A DNA stretch of 6,648 nucleotides from DASYDU01 sp031403315 (GCA_031403315.1 JANNTD010000436.1:1-6648), one strand, 5' to 3'. Counted from the first letter of the stretch, positions 1 to 6,648 are shown. Notes: generated by a model not told the origin, from the letters alone. Made by a program: numbers and translations.

Positions 1-1
1 A

Positions 2-778
2 GAAATGCGTGCGGGTCAAACATTTGCGCTCGCCGGATTGGTGCAGGAGCGCACGGAGTCCGAATTTCGCGGCCTGCCATACGTTTCCGACCTGCCCATC
101 ATCGGTGTACCTTTCCGGAAGACGCAGAATAAAGTCAACGAGATCGAGCTCTTGATCATGGTGACTCCTGAACTGGTCGACGCGATGGATCCCAGCGACG
201 TCGCCTGCGGAGGACCAGGTTATGCCACGACTTCACCCACCAATTGTCAATTGTATTGCGCCGGGCACCTGGAAGTGCCCGCGCACTGCAATCCAATCAG
301 CGGCATGACCGCCTGCGGCGAGTGCTCGCAGGGTGGCGGCGGCGGCAACGGCTGCAACTGTGGCGCACAAGGCTCGTCCGACAGCATCATCAGCGACGGT
401 ATCCCCATGCAAGGCGGTTTCCCGATGCAAGGAGGCACCGGCTACGACGATTCCTATGGCCCGACGCCGCTGCCGCCGACCGGAGCACCAACGGGCAATC
501 CAGTCGAGCCCGACTCGATGTCGCTGCCCCCGACGACCGAGGCCGAACCACTGCCCCCGCAGGCGTTACGCGACCCTGGCTCGTCGTCCGCAAACCGGCA
601 GGTGGCTCGGCCGGCGGGCACTGAGTACACCGTGCCGCGGTCCTACAGTCCATCTCGGGCACCGATTTTTGTGCGCAATGCGGCCAGCCCGGATAATCCG
701 ACCGTCGTCAGCGACACCGCCCAGGCCGCACCCACATCGAGCGGCCTGATCGGGCCGATCGGCTACGACGCCGAATAA
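2..778 (+). CDS. cpaC: Tad/Flp pilus outer-membrane secretin RcpA/CpaC, C-terminal part (5' end outside window)
   Basis: The reading frame is open to the left edge, so this is the last 258 residues of a longer protein; the ATG at base 5 lies inside the secretin domain and is not a real start. Residues 1-62 match the end of the type II/IV secretin beta-barrel, with RAGQTFALAGLVQER, then GLPYVSDLPIIGVPFR, then NEIELLIMVTPELVD. Secretins form the multimeric outer-membrane channel through which the Flp pilus leaves the cell. After the barrel comes a segment with TTSPTNCQLYC and GHLEVP (about residues 76-93), then a Gly-rich stretch and a Pro/Ser/Thr-rich, probably disordered tail to residue 258. 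Eight cysteines fall at residues 69, 82, 86, 96, 105, 108, 118 and 120. A short internal duplication (IPMQGG / FPMQGG) lies near residues 134-145. The gene ends in TAA and precedes cpaE by 224 bases, as expected in a tad operon. The family is secure; the role of the tail is unknown. Confidence 0.9.
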   Translation, partial: EMRAGQTFALAGLVQERTESEFRGLPYVSDLPIIGVPFRKTQNKVNEIELLIMVTPELVDAMDPSDVACGGPGYATTSPTNCQLYCAGHLEVPAHCNPISGMTACGECSQGGGGGNGCNCGAQGSSDSIISDGIPMQGGFPMQGGTGYDDSYGPTPLPPTGAPTGNPVEPDSMSLPPTTEAEPLPPQALRDPGSSSANRQVARPAGTEYTVPRSYSPSRAPIFVRNAASPDNPTVVSDTAQAAPTSSGLIGPIGYDAE

Positions 779-910
779 GCGATAAGCTACGCTTTTCGTG
801 AATAGTGAGAGTAGGGTGGGTCGACGGGCACCGGTTCGCTGCATTGGTCGGCGTTGGTCGTCAAGACCCATCTCGCCGCACAGACTGCACAGCTTCGAAC
901 AAATTTCAGT

Positions 911-1000
911 CAAGGAGACAGGTAGTCACGGAGACCAGGAGTGGCGCGACAACGAGCGGTTCTCCTTGTCTCCCCCTCTCCTTGTCTCCTTGTCCTCCAC
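911..1000. repeat. Inverted array of 8-base tandem repeats just before cpaE
   Basis: Four octamers run head to tail from 911: CAAGGAGA, CAGGTAGT, CACGGAGA and CCAGGAGT. After an 18-base spacer (943-960) the reverse-complement unit runs from 961: TCTCCTTG, TCTCCCCC, TCTCCTTG, TCTCCTTG, then a degenerate TCCTCCAC. Folding 911-942 on 961-992 gives a 32-position imperfect stem with 24 Watson-Crick matches, the outermost 8 perfect. A further degenerate copy (CAACGAGC) lies in the spacer at 950-957. The array ends two bases before the cpaE ATG. The left arm contains AAGGAG, a Shine-Dalgarno-like core, and the right arm its complement. It could be a dispersed intergenic repeat or an RNA structure acting on cpaE; the sequence alone does not decide. 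Confidence 0.8.
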
Positions 1001-1002
1001 AC

Positions 1003-2208
1003 ATGGGCAACGTCCTCCGCATTGCAGTCGTCGATCCGAAAGACGCATCGCGCGATGCGCTCAAGACGGCGCTGTTGGGGTTGGAGACCGTCTGGCTCGA
1101 GGCCGAATGCTCGCGGTACGAGTTTTTTGCCGATGTGGTGGGCCAGACGAAGCCCGACGTCGGTTTCGTGGCCCTCGACGGCAATCCGGATCGGGCGCTG
1201 GAGCTGGTCGCCGAACTTGCCAGGAGTGCGCCGGACTGCGCGATCCTGGTGACCAGCAGTTCGACCGACGGCAATCTTATTTTGCGGACAATGCGTGCGG
1301 GCGCCAAAGAGTTCCTCACGCAGCCGCTCAAGCCCGAAGACATCGCCGCGGCGCTGCAGCGCGTCGCGCGACAAAAACACGGCAGCCGGCCCGGCAATCC
1401 CCAAGGTTGCATGGTGATGGCGGTGATCGGTGCGACGGGCGGCGTGGGGACGACGAGCCTGGCGGTGAACTTGGGCTGCGCGCTGGCCGCGGACAAGGGC
1501 AATCAAGTGGCCCTGGTGGACCTCGACCTCGCGCTCGGCGACGCGGACGTATTCCTGGACGCGATTCCGGAATACACGCTCACCGACGTGGCACAAAACG
1601 TCTCGCGGCTCGATCTCACGCTCCTCAAGCGATCGCTCACGAAACACGATTCCGGACTCTATCTGTTGCCGCGACCCGTGCAACTGGAAGACTCGCGGCT
1701 CGTGACGCCCGACGACATGACCCGCGTGATCGGTCTCCTAAAGGCCACGTTTACGCACCTGATCATCGACACCTCGAAGAGTTACAACGCACTCGACATG
1801 TTCGCACTCAGTCAGGCCGACGTGGTGCTGCTGGTGACGCAACTCGATTTGCCTTGCCTGCGGAACGTGGTGCGGCTCTTGATGTCGTTCAAAGACACAT
1901 CGGGGCTGGACCAGAAGGTGAAAATCATCGTTAACCGCGTCGGCTACGAAACCGGCCAGATCAGCCTCAAGAAGGCTCAAGAGACGATGGGTCGCGAGAT
2001 CTTCTGGCAGATTCCCAACGATTATCGGGTGATGGTTGAAGTGCGGAACAACGGCGTGCCGCTAATTCAACAGGCGCCCAAGGCCCCCATCACGCAATCG
2101 ATCGGCCAACTTGCCGACGCGCTCAGCGGCAAGCACGACGAGCCGCAGGACGGCAGCACCAAGGTCCGCAGTTGGCTCAGCCTTTGGCCCGCCCGCAGCG
2201 GGGCTTAG
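1003..2208 (+). CDS. cpaE: CpaE/TadZ-type pilus assembly protein: receiver-like domain plus atypical MinD/ParA-like ATPase domain
   Basis: A 401-residue cytoplasmic protein. Residues 5-122 resemble a response-regulator receiver: AVVDP near 8-12, an Asp at 59 in FVALDG where a phosphate acceptor could sit, and TSSS at 84-87. The lysine usually found before the late proline is Gln (LTQPLKP, 105-111), so phosphorylation is doubtful. Residues 137-375 form a MinD/ParA-like fold: P-loop GATGGVGTTSL at 143-153, VALVDLDLALGD at 169-180 and HLIIDTSKSYN at 252-262. Both lysines of the MinD-type P-loop are absent (Thr145 and Thr150). In tad systems CpaE/TadZ is thought to localise the secretion machine. 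I chose ATG 1003 because it begins the conserved MGNVLRIAVVDPKD. The frame extends back to a GTG at 805, but that part only translates repeat DNA. There is no purine-rich ribosome site before 1003; the bases there are CTCC-rich. The gene lies between secretin and cpaF, the usual tad order. Confidence 0.88.
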   Translation: MGNVLRIAVVDPKDASRDALKTALLGLETVWLEAECSRYEFFADVVGQTKPDVGFVALDGNPDRALELVAELARSAPDCAILVTSSSTDGNLILRTMRAGAKEFLTQPLKPEDIAAALQRVARQKHGSRPGNPQGCMVMAVIGATGGVGTTSLAVNLGCALAADKGNQVALVDLDLALGDADVFLDAIPEYTLTDVAQNVSRLDLTLLKRSLTKHDSGLYLLPRPVQLEDSRLVTPDDMTRVIGLLKATFTHLIIDTSKSYNALDMFALSQADVVLLVTQLDLPCLRNVVRLLMSFKDTSGLDQKVKIIVNRVGYETGQISLKKAQETMGREIFWQIPNDYRVMVEVRNNGVPLIQQAPKAPITQSIGQLADALSGKHDEPQDGSTKVRSWLSLWPARSGA

Positions 2209-2242
2209 AAGCTGTTTCAAAAACCTTGCCGCAGTCGTGTCC

Positions 2243-2302
2243 TGTTAGCCGGCGGGCTTGTCCCGCCGTGAATCGTCGGTGCGACAAACCGACCGGCTAA
2301 CA
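2243..2302. repeat. Cruciform-like inverted repeat with two inner hairpins
   Basis: The outer arms TGTTAGCCGG (2243-2252) and CCGGCTAACA (2293-2302) are perfect 10-base reverse complements. Inside are two further hairpins: GGCGGG/CCCGCC (2251-2256 and 2262-2267, loop CTTGT) and GTCGGT/ACCGAC (2275-2280 and 2288-2293, loop GCGACAA). The inner hairpins overlap the outer stem by one or two bases, so a three-way junction would form with those pairs shared or open. It looks like the dispersed structured repeats common between genes in planctomycete genomes, but copy number cannot be judged from this window. There is no T tract after it, so it is not a standard terminator. Confidence 0.7.
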
Positions 2303-2435
2303 TTCTCTACGACCGGCAAAATCGAACCGACCGGCCGTTGTTTCTTTTTCGCCCATTCCGGCCTCCTCCGCCCACCGCCCGCCCAGTCCTGGGTGAGCTA
2401 TCTTTTCTCGGAGTAACTTTCGCACGAAGCGAAGC

Positions 2436-2490
2436 CATTGCCGCCGTGCTGTCAGCTTGCAGCCCCCGGGCTCGAGCTGGGCGGCTAATG
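2436..2490. repeat. Long imperfect stem-loop upstream of cpaF
   Basis: CATTGCCGCC (2436-2445) pairs with GGCGGCTAATG (2480-2490) with a single bulged base. CAGCT (2453-2457) pairs with AGCTG (2475-2479), and AGCC (2461-2464) with GGCT (2469-2472). Together these make a branched-free hairpin ending 33 bases before the cpaF ATG. It shares its right half with the 7-base repeat array, so the two may be alternative descriptions of one element. Confidence 0.55.
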
Positions 2491-2512
2491 GCTACCAGCT
2501 AACAGCTTTTTT
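2454..2512. repeat. 7-base (RGCT-phased) tandem repeat before cpaF
   Basis: RGCT tetramers recur at exact 7-base spacing: GGCTAAT (2483), GGCTACC (2490), AGCTAAC (2497) and AGCTTTT (2504). Upstream, AGCTTGC (2454), AGCCCCC (2461), GGCTCG (2469) and AGCTGGG (2475) continue the pattern with one- or two-base phase shifts, giving about eight units. The array runs into six T residues (2507-2512), 11 bases before the cpaF ATG. AGCT is self-complementary, so neighbouring units can pair in many registers. A similar array precedes tadB. Confidence 0.65.
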
Positions 2513-2523
2513 GCAGGGTCACC

Positions 2524-3849
<1,326 letters not shown>

Positions 3850-3850
3850 C

Positions 3851-3875
3851 AGCTATTAGCTGAGAGCTTCAAACT
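3851..3875. repeat. 7-base AGCT tandem repeat filling the cpaF-tadB gap
   Basis: AGCTATT (3851), AGCTGAG (3858) and AGCTTCA (3865) are three units at exact 7-base spacing, followed by AACT just before the tadB ATG. The array starts one base after the cpaF stop codon and takes up essentially the whole gap. It shares the octamer TAACAGCT (3847-3854) with the array before cpaF (2500-2507). GAGAG at 3862-3866, about nine bases before the ATG, is the only ribosome-site candidate and lies inside the array. Confidence 0.65.
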
Positions 3876-4853
3876 ATGTCCCCGTTAATCATCTGCATTG
3901 CGGTATTCATCGGCGTGGCGGCCCTCGTGGTCGGCATCGCCTTTACCAGGCGCGGTGACAAGGAACAGGAGGTCGAAGATCGCCTCAGTGTGCTCACCGG
4001 CAGCAAGAAAAAAACGAAGGGTCGTTCGGCGGCGGAAGCGGCCCAATACGCCGAACTGCTTGCCAGCATGCACGCCGACGGCACGAGCGCTGTCGAACGA
4101 TTTCTTTCCCGCTACCTGAATCTGCGGCTGCTGTTCGAGCAAGCCGACGTCGCGCTGCCCATTCCGCAATTCTTGATTATCTGTGGTGTGTTGGCGGCGG
4201 TGGGGCTGGTGCTGCCGACCGCGGCCGGCATGAATGTTTTGTTCGCGCCGTTGGTCGGTGGGTTTCTCGCCATTTTGCCGATCATGTGGCTACTGATGCG
4301 GCGGAAGCGTCGGCTGCGCAAGTTCGCGGCCCAATTGCCCGGCGCACTCGAACTGATTGCCCGCGCACTTCGCGCCGGCCACAGCCTCGCGGCCGGCATG
4401 AACCTCGTGGCCCACGAGATGTCGCCGCCGATCAGTGTCGAGCTCGGCCGCACGTTTGAAGAACAAAATCTCGGCATCCCGCTGGAAGAAGCTCTCGACG
4501 GCCTCACCAAGCGCGTGCCGAACCTCGACCTCAAGTTTTTCTCGACCGCGATCATTCTGCAGCGACAAACGGGTGGCGACCTCGCCGAGATTCTCGACAA
4601 GATCGGCCACCTAGTTCGTGAACGGTTCCAGATTTGGGGCCAGGTACAAGCCCTCACCGGCGAAGGCCGCCTGTCGGGCATCGTGCTGTTGGCCTTGCCG
4701 CCGGCGCTGTTCGCCGTCGTCTACCGCATGAATCCCGATTACTTGATGCTGCTGTTCACCGACGAAATGGGCAAGAAGATGCTCGTCGGCGGTGTGCTCA
4801 TGCAGCTCTTCGGCGCACTAGTTATTCGTAAAATCGTCAACATCCGTATTTAG
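3876..4853 (+). CDS. tadB: TadB, inner-membrane platform protein of the Flp pilus (type II secretion F domain)
   Basis: A 325-residue integral membrane protein of the GspF/TadB family. With TadC it forms the inner-membrane platform on which CpaF acts. Hydrophobic segments lie near residues 4-24, 97-117, 119-141, 267-284 and 303-320. The cytoplasmic T2SSF domain spans about 150-265, with the family pattern QLPGALELIARALRAGHSL, then FEEQNLGIPLEEAL, then RQTGGDLAEILDKIGHLVRER. A basic run (MRRKRRLRK, 141-149) follows the second membrane pair, as expected for a cytoplasmic side. Start ATG 3876 opens directly into the first membrane segment and lies 26 bases after cpaF. The stop is TAG, 31 bases before tadC. 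Order relative to TadC and the single T2SSF domain with five membrane segments favour TadB over TadC. Confidence 0.94.
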   Translation: MSPLIICIAVFIGVAALVVGIAFTRRGDKEQEVEDRLSVLTGSKKKTKGRSAAEAAQYAELLASMHADGTSAVERFLSRYLNLRLLFEQADVALPIPQFLIICGVLAAVGLVLPTAAGMNVLFAPLVGGFLAILPIMWLLMRRKRRLRKFAAQLPGALELIARALRAGHSLAAGMNLVAHEMSPPISVELGRTFEEQNLGIPLEEALDGLTKRVPNLDLKFFSTAIILQRQTGGDLAEILDKIGHLVRERFQIWGQVQALTGEGRLSGIVLLALPPALFAVVYRMNPDYLMLLFTDEMGKKMLVGGVLMQLFGALVIRKIVNIRI

Positions 4854-4855
4854 CC

Positions 4856-4871
4856 GCGTCGCTCGCGACGC
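4856..4871. repeat. Perfect short hairpin between tadB and tadC
   Basis: GCGTCG (4856-4861) and CGACGC (4866-4871) are exact reverse complements around a CTCG tetraloop. The hairpin starts two bases after the tadB stop and ends 13 bases before the tadC ATG. No T tract follows, so it is unlikely to terminate transcription. It could affect RNA stability or tadC translation; that is inference. Confidence 0.6.
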
Positions 4872-4884
4872 CTGATGCACCACC

Positions 4885-5865
4885 ATGCTGCCAATCCTTG
4901 CCAAAGCGTTGATCAGTTCGGACCTGATGACCAAGCTGGCCATCTTCGGCGCCGTCGCCTGCGGTGCCTGGTGGCTGTTGGAGTTGCTGGCCACGGGCAA
5001 GCCCCGCGCCGAGCGCCGGCTCGATGAGTTCCGCGAGCCAAACTCGCGTCGCAGCGACGGCCGGGCTACCAAAAAATCCCAGGGCATGGCCAAGCTCTTG
5101 GAAAAGGCAACACCCGCGTTTTCCAGACCGCTCCAGCCGAAGACGGAAGAAGAAGTCGGAAAACTCCGGCTCAAACTCGGTTACGCGGGCTTCCGCGGCG
5201 AAACGGCCACCAGCATCTTCCTTGGCTTGAAGCTGATCGGACTGTTCGTCGGCTTCGTTGTCGGCGGTGGAGCGCTCATTTTCAGCAAGGGCCTGACGAT
5301 GGAATCAGGCATGTACACCGTCGCATCTGCCGGCATCGCGTTCTTTCTGCCGGACATCGTGCTCTGGTTCCTCAAGCGGACTCGCCAAAACAATATCTTC
5401 TTCGGCCTCCCCGATGCGCTCGACTTGATGGTGGTCTGCGTCGAAGCTGGCCTCGGCCTCGACCAGGCGATGCGCAAAGTCAGCGAAGAGATGAAAAAGA
5501 CCTACGTCGTGATCGCTGAAGAATTCGGCCTCTGCAACTTGCAGCTCCAGATGGGTCGCTCGCGGAACGAGGTGCTGCACGACTTGGGCGCTCGCACCGG
5601 CGTCGACGACTTGAAGGCCCTCGCGGCAATCTTGATTCAGGCCGACAAATTCGGTTCGAGCGTGGCCCAGGCGCTGCGGGTGCAGAGCGATTCGATGCGG
5701 GTTCGCCGCCGCCAACTGGCCGAAGAAAAGGCCGCCAAAACGGCCGTCAAGCTGATCTTCCCGCTGGTGATCTTCATCTTCCCGGCGATCTTCATCGTGC
5801 TTGTCGGCCCCGCCGCGATCACGATGGTCAACGAAATGTTCCCGGCGATGTCCGGCGGCAAATAG
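4885..5865 (+). CDS. tadC: TadC, second inner-membrane platform protein of the Flp pilus (type II secretion F domain)
   Basis: A 326-residue membrane protein, the partner of TadB in the pilus platform. Hydrophobic segments lie near residues 17-36, 112-133, 143-163 and 288-310. The T2SSF domain spans about 172-288: GLPDALDLMVVCVEAGLGLDQ at 174-194, then EFGLCNLQLQMGRSRNEVL at 213-231, then LAAILIQADKFGSSVAQALR at 246-265. RVRRRQLAEEKAAKTAVKL precedes the last membrane segment, which is typical for TadC. A basic, polar linker (about 38-105) carries LRLKLGYAGFRGE, also common in this family. ATG 4885 is the first start after an in-frame TGA at 4873; no clear ribosome site precedes it. An internal ATG at 4927 (Met15) is a possible alternative. 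It is the last tad gene in the window. Confidence 0.94.
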   Translation: MLPILAKALISSDLMTKLAIFGAVACGAWWLLELLATGKPRAERRLDEFREPNSRRSDGRATKKSQGMAKLLEKATPAFSRPLQPKTEEEVGKLRLKLGYAGFRGETATSIFLGLKLIGLFVGFVVGGGALIFSKGLTMESGMYTVASAGIAFFLPDIVLWFLKRTRQNNIFFGLPDALDLMVVCVEAGLGLDQAMRKVSEEMKKTYVVIAEEFGLCNLQLQMGRSRNEVLHDLGARTGVDDLKALAAILIQADKFGSSVAQALRVQSDSMRVRRRQLAEEKAAKTAVKLIFPLVIFIFPAIFIVLVGPAAITMVNEMFPAMSGGK

Positions 5866-5876
5866 AATTGGTCGTA

Positions 5877-5946
5877 CCTTGCATAAAGCCGCGACCGCTG
5901 GTCGCGCGGCATGAACCCTCGACCAACGGTCGCGGCTTTATGAAGG
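5877..5946. repeat. Long near-perfect inverted repeat after tadC; possible operon-end structure or dispersed repeat
   Basis: CATAAAGCCGCGACCG (5882-5897) and CGGTCGCGGCTTTATG (5927-5942) are perfect 16-base arms. Inward, after one C/A mismatch, TGGTCG (5899-5904) pairs with CGACCA (5920-5925). Outward, CCTT (5877-5880) pairs with AAGG (5943-5946) past one bulged G. Each arm also folds on itself (CGCGACC-GCT-GGTCGCG at 5890-5906; CGACC-AAC-GGTCG at 5920-5932), so it reads as two related palindromes placed head to head, like paired REP units. The stem could stop transcription, but no T tract follows on either strand beyond the CTTTAT inside the arm. It lies between the tad operon and an unrelated gene. 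Confidence 0.75.
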
Positions 5947-6000
5947 GCCACCGCAATGCTCCATTCCGCGTCGACCGCGCTAGCGGTATAACGGGCGCGT

Positions 6001-6648
6001 ATGGATACTGCACTTCCATCGCCCCCTCCGCGCGATCGCCTCCTCGCGATGCTCTACGCCGCCACCATCCTGGTGAGCGCGTTCCTGCTTTTCCAAGTGC
6101 AGCCGCTCGTGAGCAAGCGCATCCTGCCGTGGTTCGGCGGCAGCCCGGCGGTGTGGACGACGTGCCTGTTGTTCTTCCAACTGCTGCTCTTCGCGGGCTA
6201 CGCCTACGCCCATTTCAGCCAGCGCTGGCTGCGACCGCGGTGGCAAGCGATTGTCCACCTGGTGCTGTTGTTCGTGGCGGTGTCACTCTTGAACGTGATT
6301 CCCGACGCGAGCTGGGAACCGCCCGGCGGCGGCAGTCCGGTGCGGCAGATTCTTGTGATCCTCGCGGTGAGCGTCGGCTTGCCATTCTTCGTGCTCGCGA
6401 CGACCGCACCGCTCGTGCAGGCCTGGTTCGCTCGCTCGTTCCCCGGCCGGCCACCGTATCGACTTTACGCGCTGTCGAACTTCGGTTCGCTACTGGCGCT
6501 CGTCAGCTACCCACTCGTGTTCGAACGCGAGTTCGATCTCACGCAGCAGGCCCGGTATTGGTCGTGGGCCTTCATCGTTTTCGCGGCGCTCGGCGGCTAC
6601 GCGGCACTGCGGCTGTGGTGGGAGCATGCAGGTGAGGGCGAGGCTCAC
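6001..6648 (+). CDS. Spermidine-synthase-like fused membrane protein, N-terminal membrane part (3' end outside window)
   Basis: The frame is open to the right edge, giving the first 216 residues. Residues 23-71 hold the family hallmark VSAFLLFQVQPLVSKRILPW followed by FGGSPAVWTTCLLFFQ and LLLFAGYAYAH, seen in integral-membrane proteins annotated as fused MFS/spermidine synthase. Hydrophobic segments lie near residues 14-33, 51-71, 82-100, 115-137, 155-172 and 186-206. FVLATTAPLVQAWF and YRLYALSNFGSLLALVSYP (about 131-171) are also family-typical. In full-length members a methyltransferase-fold, spermidine-synthase-like domain follows; it would lie beyond the window. Substrate and function are not established. 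ATG 6001 is the first possible start, as an in-frame TAA lies at 5989-5991; no ribosome site is visible. It has no evident link to pilus assembly. A longer frame at 5868-6635 overlaps it but encodes an Arg-rich, low-complexity product. Confidence 0.88.
   Translation, partial: MDTALPSPPPRDRLLAMLYAATILVSAFLLFQVQPLVSKRILPWFGGSPAVWTTCLLFFQLLLFAGYAYAHFSQRWLRPRWQAIVHLVLLFVAVSLLNVIPDASWEPPGGGSPVRQILVILAVSVGLPFFVLATTAPLVQAWFARSFPGRPPYRLYALSNFGSLLALVSYPLVFEREFDLTQQARYWSWAFIVFAALGGYAALRLWWEHAGEGEAH

Larger units (their letters stand above)
2209..2523. other. 315-base intergenic region between cpaE and cpaF, rich in secondary structure
   Basis: I see no credible gene here. From left to right it holds: a cruciform-like element (2243-2302); an 11-base direct repeat AACCGACCGGC at 2287-2297 and 2325-2335; a pyrimidine-rich stretch (about 2337-2380); a CCCAG/CTGGG inverted repeat at 2382-2393; a small TTCGC/GCGAA hairpin at 2419-2433; a long stem-loop (2436-2490); and a 7-base tandem repeat (2454-2512). 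Only a weak ribosome-site candidate, AGGG at 2515-2518, precedes cpaF. I could not pick out a convincing promoter or a terminator with a strong stem directly before a T tract, although the gap is long for the inside of an operon. Confidence 0.7.

Noticed and set aside
815..872. GGTGGGTC / GACCCATC inverted repeat and TTGGTCG direct repeat after the secretin
   Set aside because: The arms are 8 bases with one wobble pair and a 42-base loop, and the direct repeat is 7 bases; both could arise by chance, though it may be a decayed dispersed repeat.
805..1002. 66-codon upstream extension of cpaE from a GTG
   Set aside because: The translated part is the octamer repeat DNA and unrelated gap sequence; conserved CpaE similarity begins at the ATG at 1003.
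798..1934. 378-codon + strand frame overlapping cpaE
   Set aside because: Out of frame with the conserved CpaE protein, Arg/Gly-rich and without any recognisable domain.
2208..2226. AAGCTGTTTCAAAAACC-like sequence after cpaE, reminiscent of insertion-sequence ends
   Set aside because: No matching inverted end, target duplication or transposase remnant is present in the window.
2475..2512. Possible intrinsic terminator (AGCTGG/CCAGCT stem, then T6)
   Set aside because: The 6-base stem has a 14-base loop and is separated from the T run by six bases; a terminator just before cpaF in a tad operon is also unlikely. The repeat explanation fits better.
5964..5992. Promoter-like TATAAC with a TTCCGC -35 at 17-base spacing before the 6001 gene
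   Set aside because: The -35 match is poor, the resulting leader would be only a few bases, and an ACCGC/GCGGT hairpin (5974-5987) overlaps it; planctomycete promoters are not well enough defined to call it.
5868..6635. 255-codon + strand frame covering the post-tadC repeat and the next gene
   Set aside because: It translates the inverted repeat and then an Arg-rich shadow of the 6001 gene, whose own frame encodes a clearly recognisable membrane protein.

Overview
The window is most of a tad (Flp-type pilus / tight-adherence secretion) locus, followed by the start of an unrelated membrane-protein gene. Everything is on the + strand. The protein sequences look most like those of Planctomycetota, probably a Pirellulales-type lineage. 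The pointers are the start of the CpaE protein, the Cys-bearing extension on the secretin, the high G+C coding sequence and the structured repeats between genes. This assignment rests on recognition, not on a search.

Layout: (1) 2-778, the C-terminal part of the outer-membrane secretin (RcpA/CpaC), cut by the left edge and ending in a long Cys-, Gly- and Pro-rich tail. (2) 779-1002, a gap with an array of 8-base repeats arranged as an inverted repeat, ending against the next start codon. (3) 1003-2208, cpaE/tadZ, a receiver-like domain fused to a MinD/ParA-like domain whose P-loop lacks both usual lysines. (4) 2209-2523, a 315-base gap with a cruciform-like element, a long stem-loop and a 7-base tandem repeat. 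(5) 2524-3849, cpaF/tadA, the assembly ATPase with all motifs intact. (6) 3876-4853 tadB and 4885-5865 tadC, the two inner-membrane platform proteins. (7) 5866-6000, a gap with a long inverted repeat that probably marks the end of the tad operon. (8) 6001-6648, the N-terminal membrane half of a spermidine-synthase-like fused membrane protein, cut by the right edge.

How the genes work together: CpaF hydrolyses ATP in the cytoplasm and drives the TadB/TadC platform, which moves pilin subunits into a growing pilus. CpaE/TadZ is thought to position the machine at the cell envelope, and the secretin is the outer-membrane exit. No Flp pilin, prepilin peptidase (TadV/CpaA), CpaB/RcpC, TadD or TadE/F gene is visible here, so these must lie elsewhere, most likely upstream for some.

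The protein set is a conventional tad core and I see no wholly new system. The less ordinary signals are in the gaps: all five junctions between genes carry their own repeat or hairpin, and three start codons (cpaE, cpaF, tadB) follow closely on short-period tandem repeats with different units. The Cys-rich secretin tail and the lysine-free CpaE P-loop are the most interesting protein-level points.
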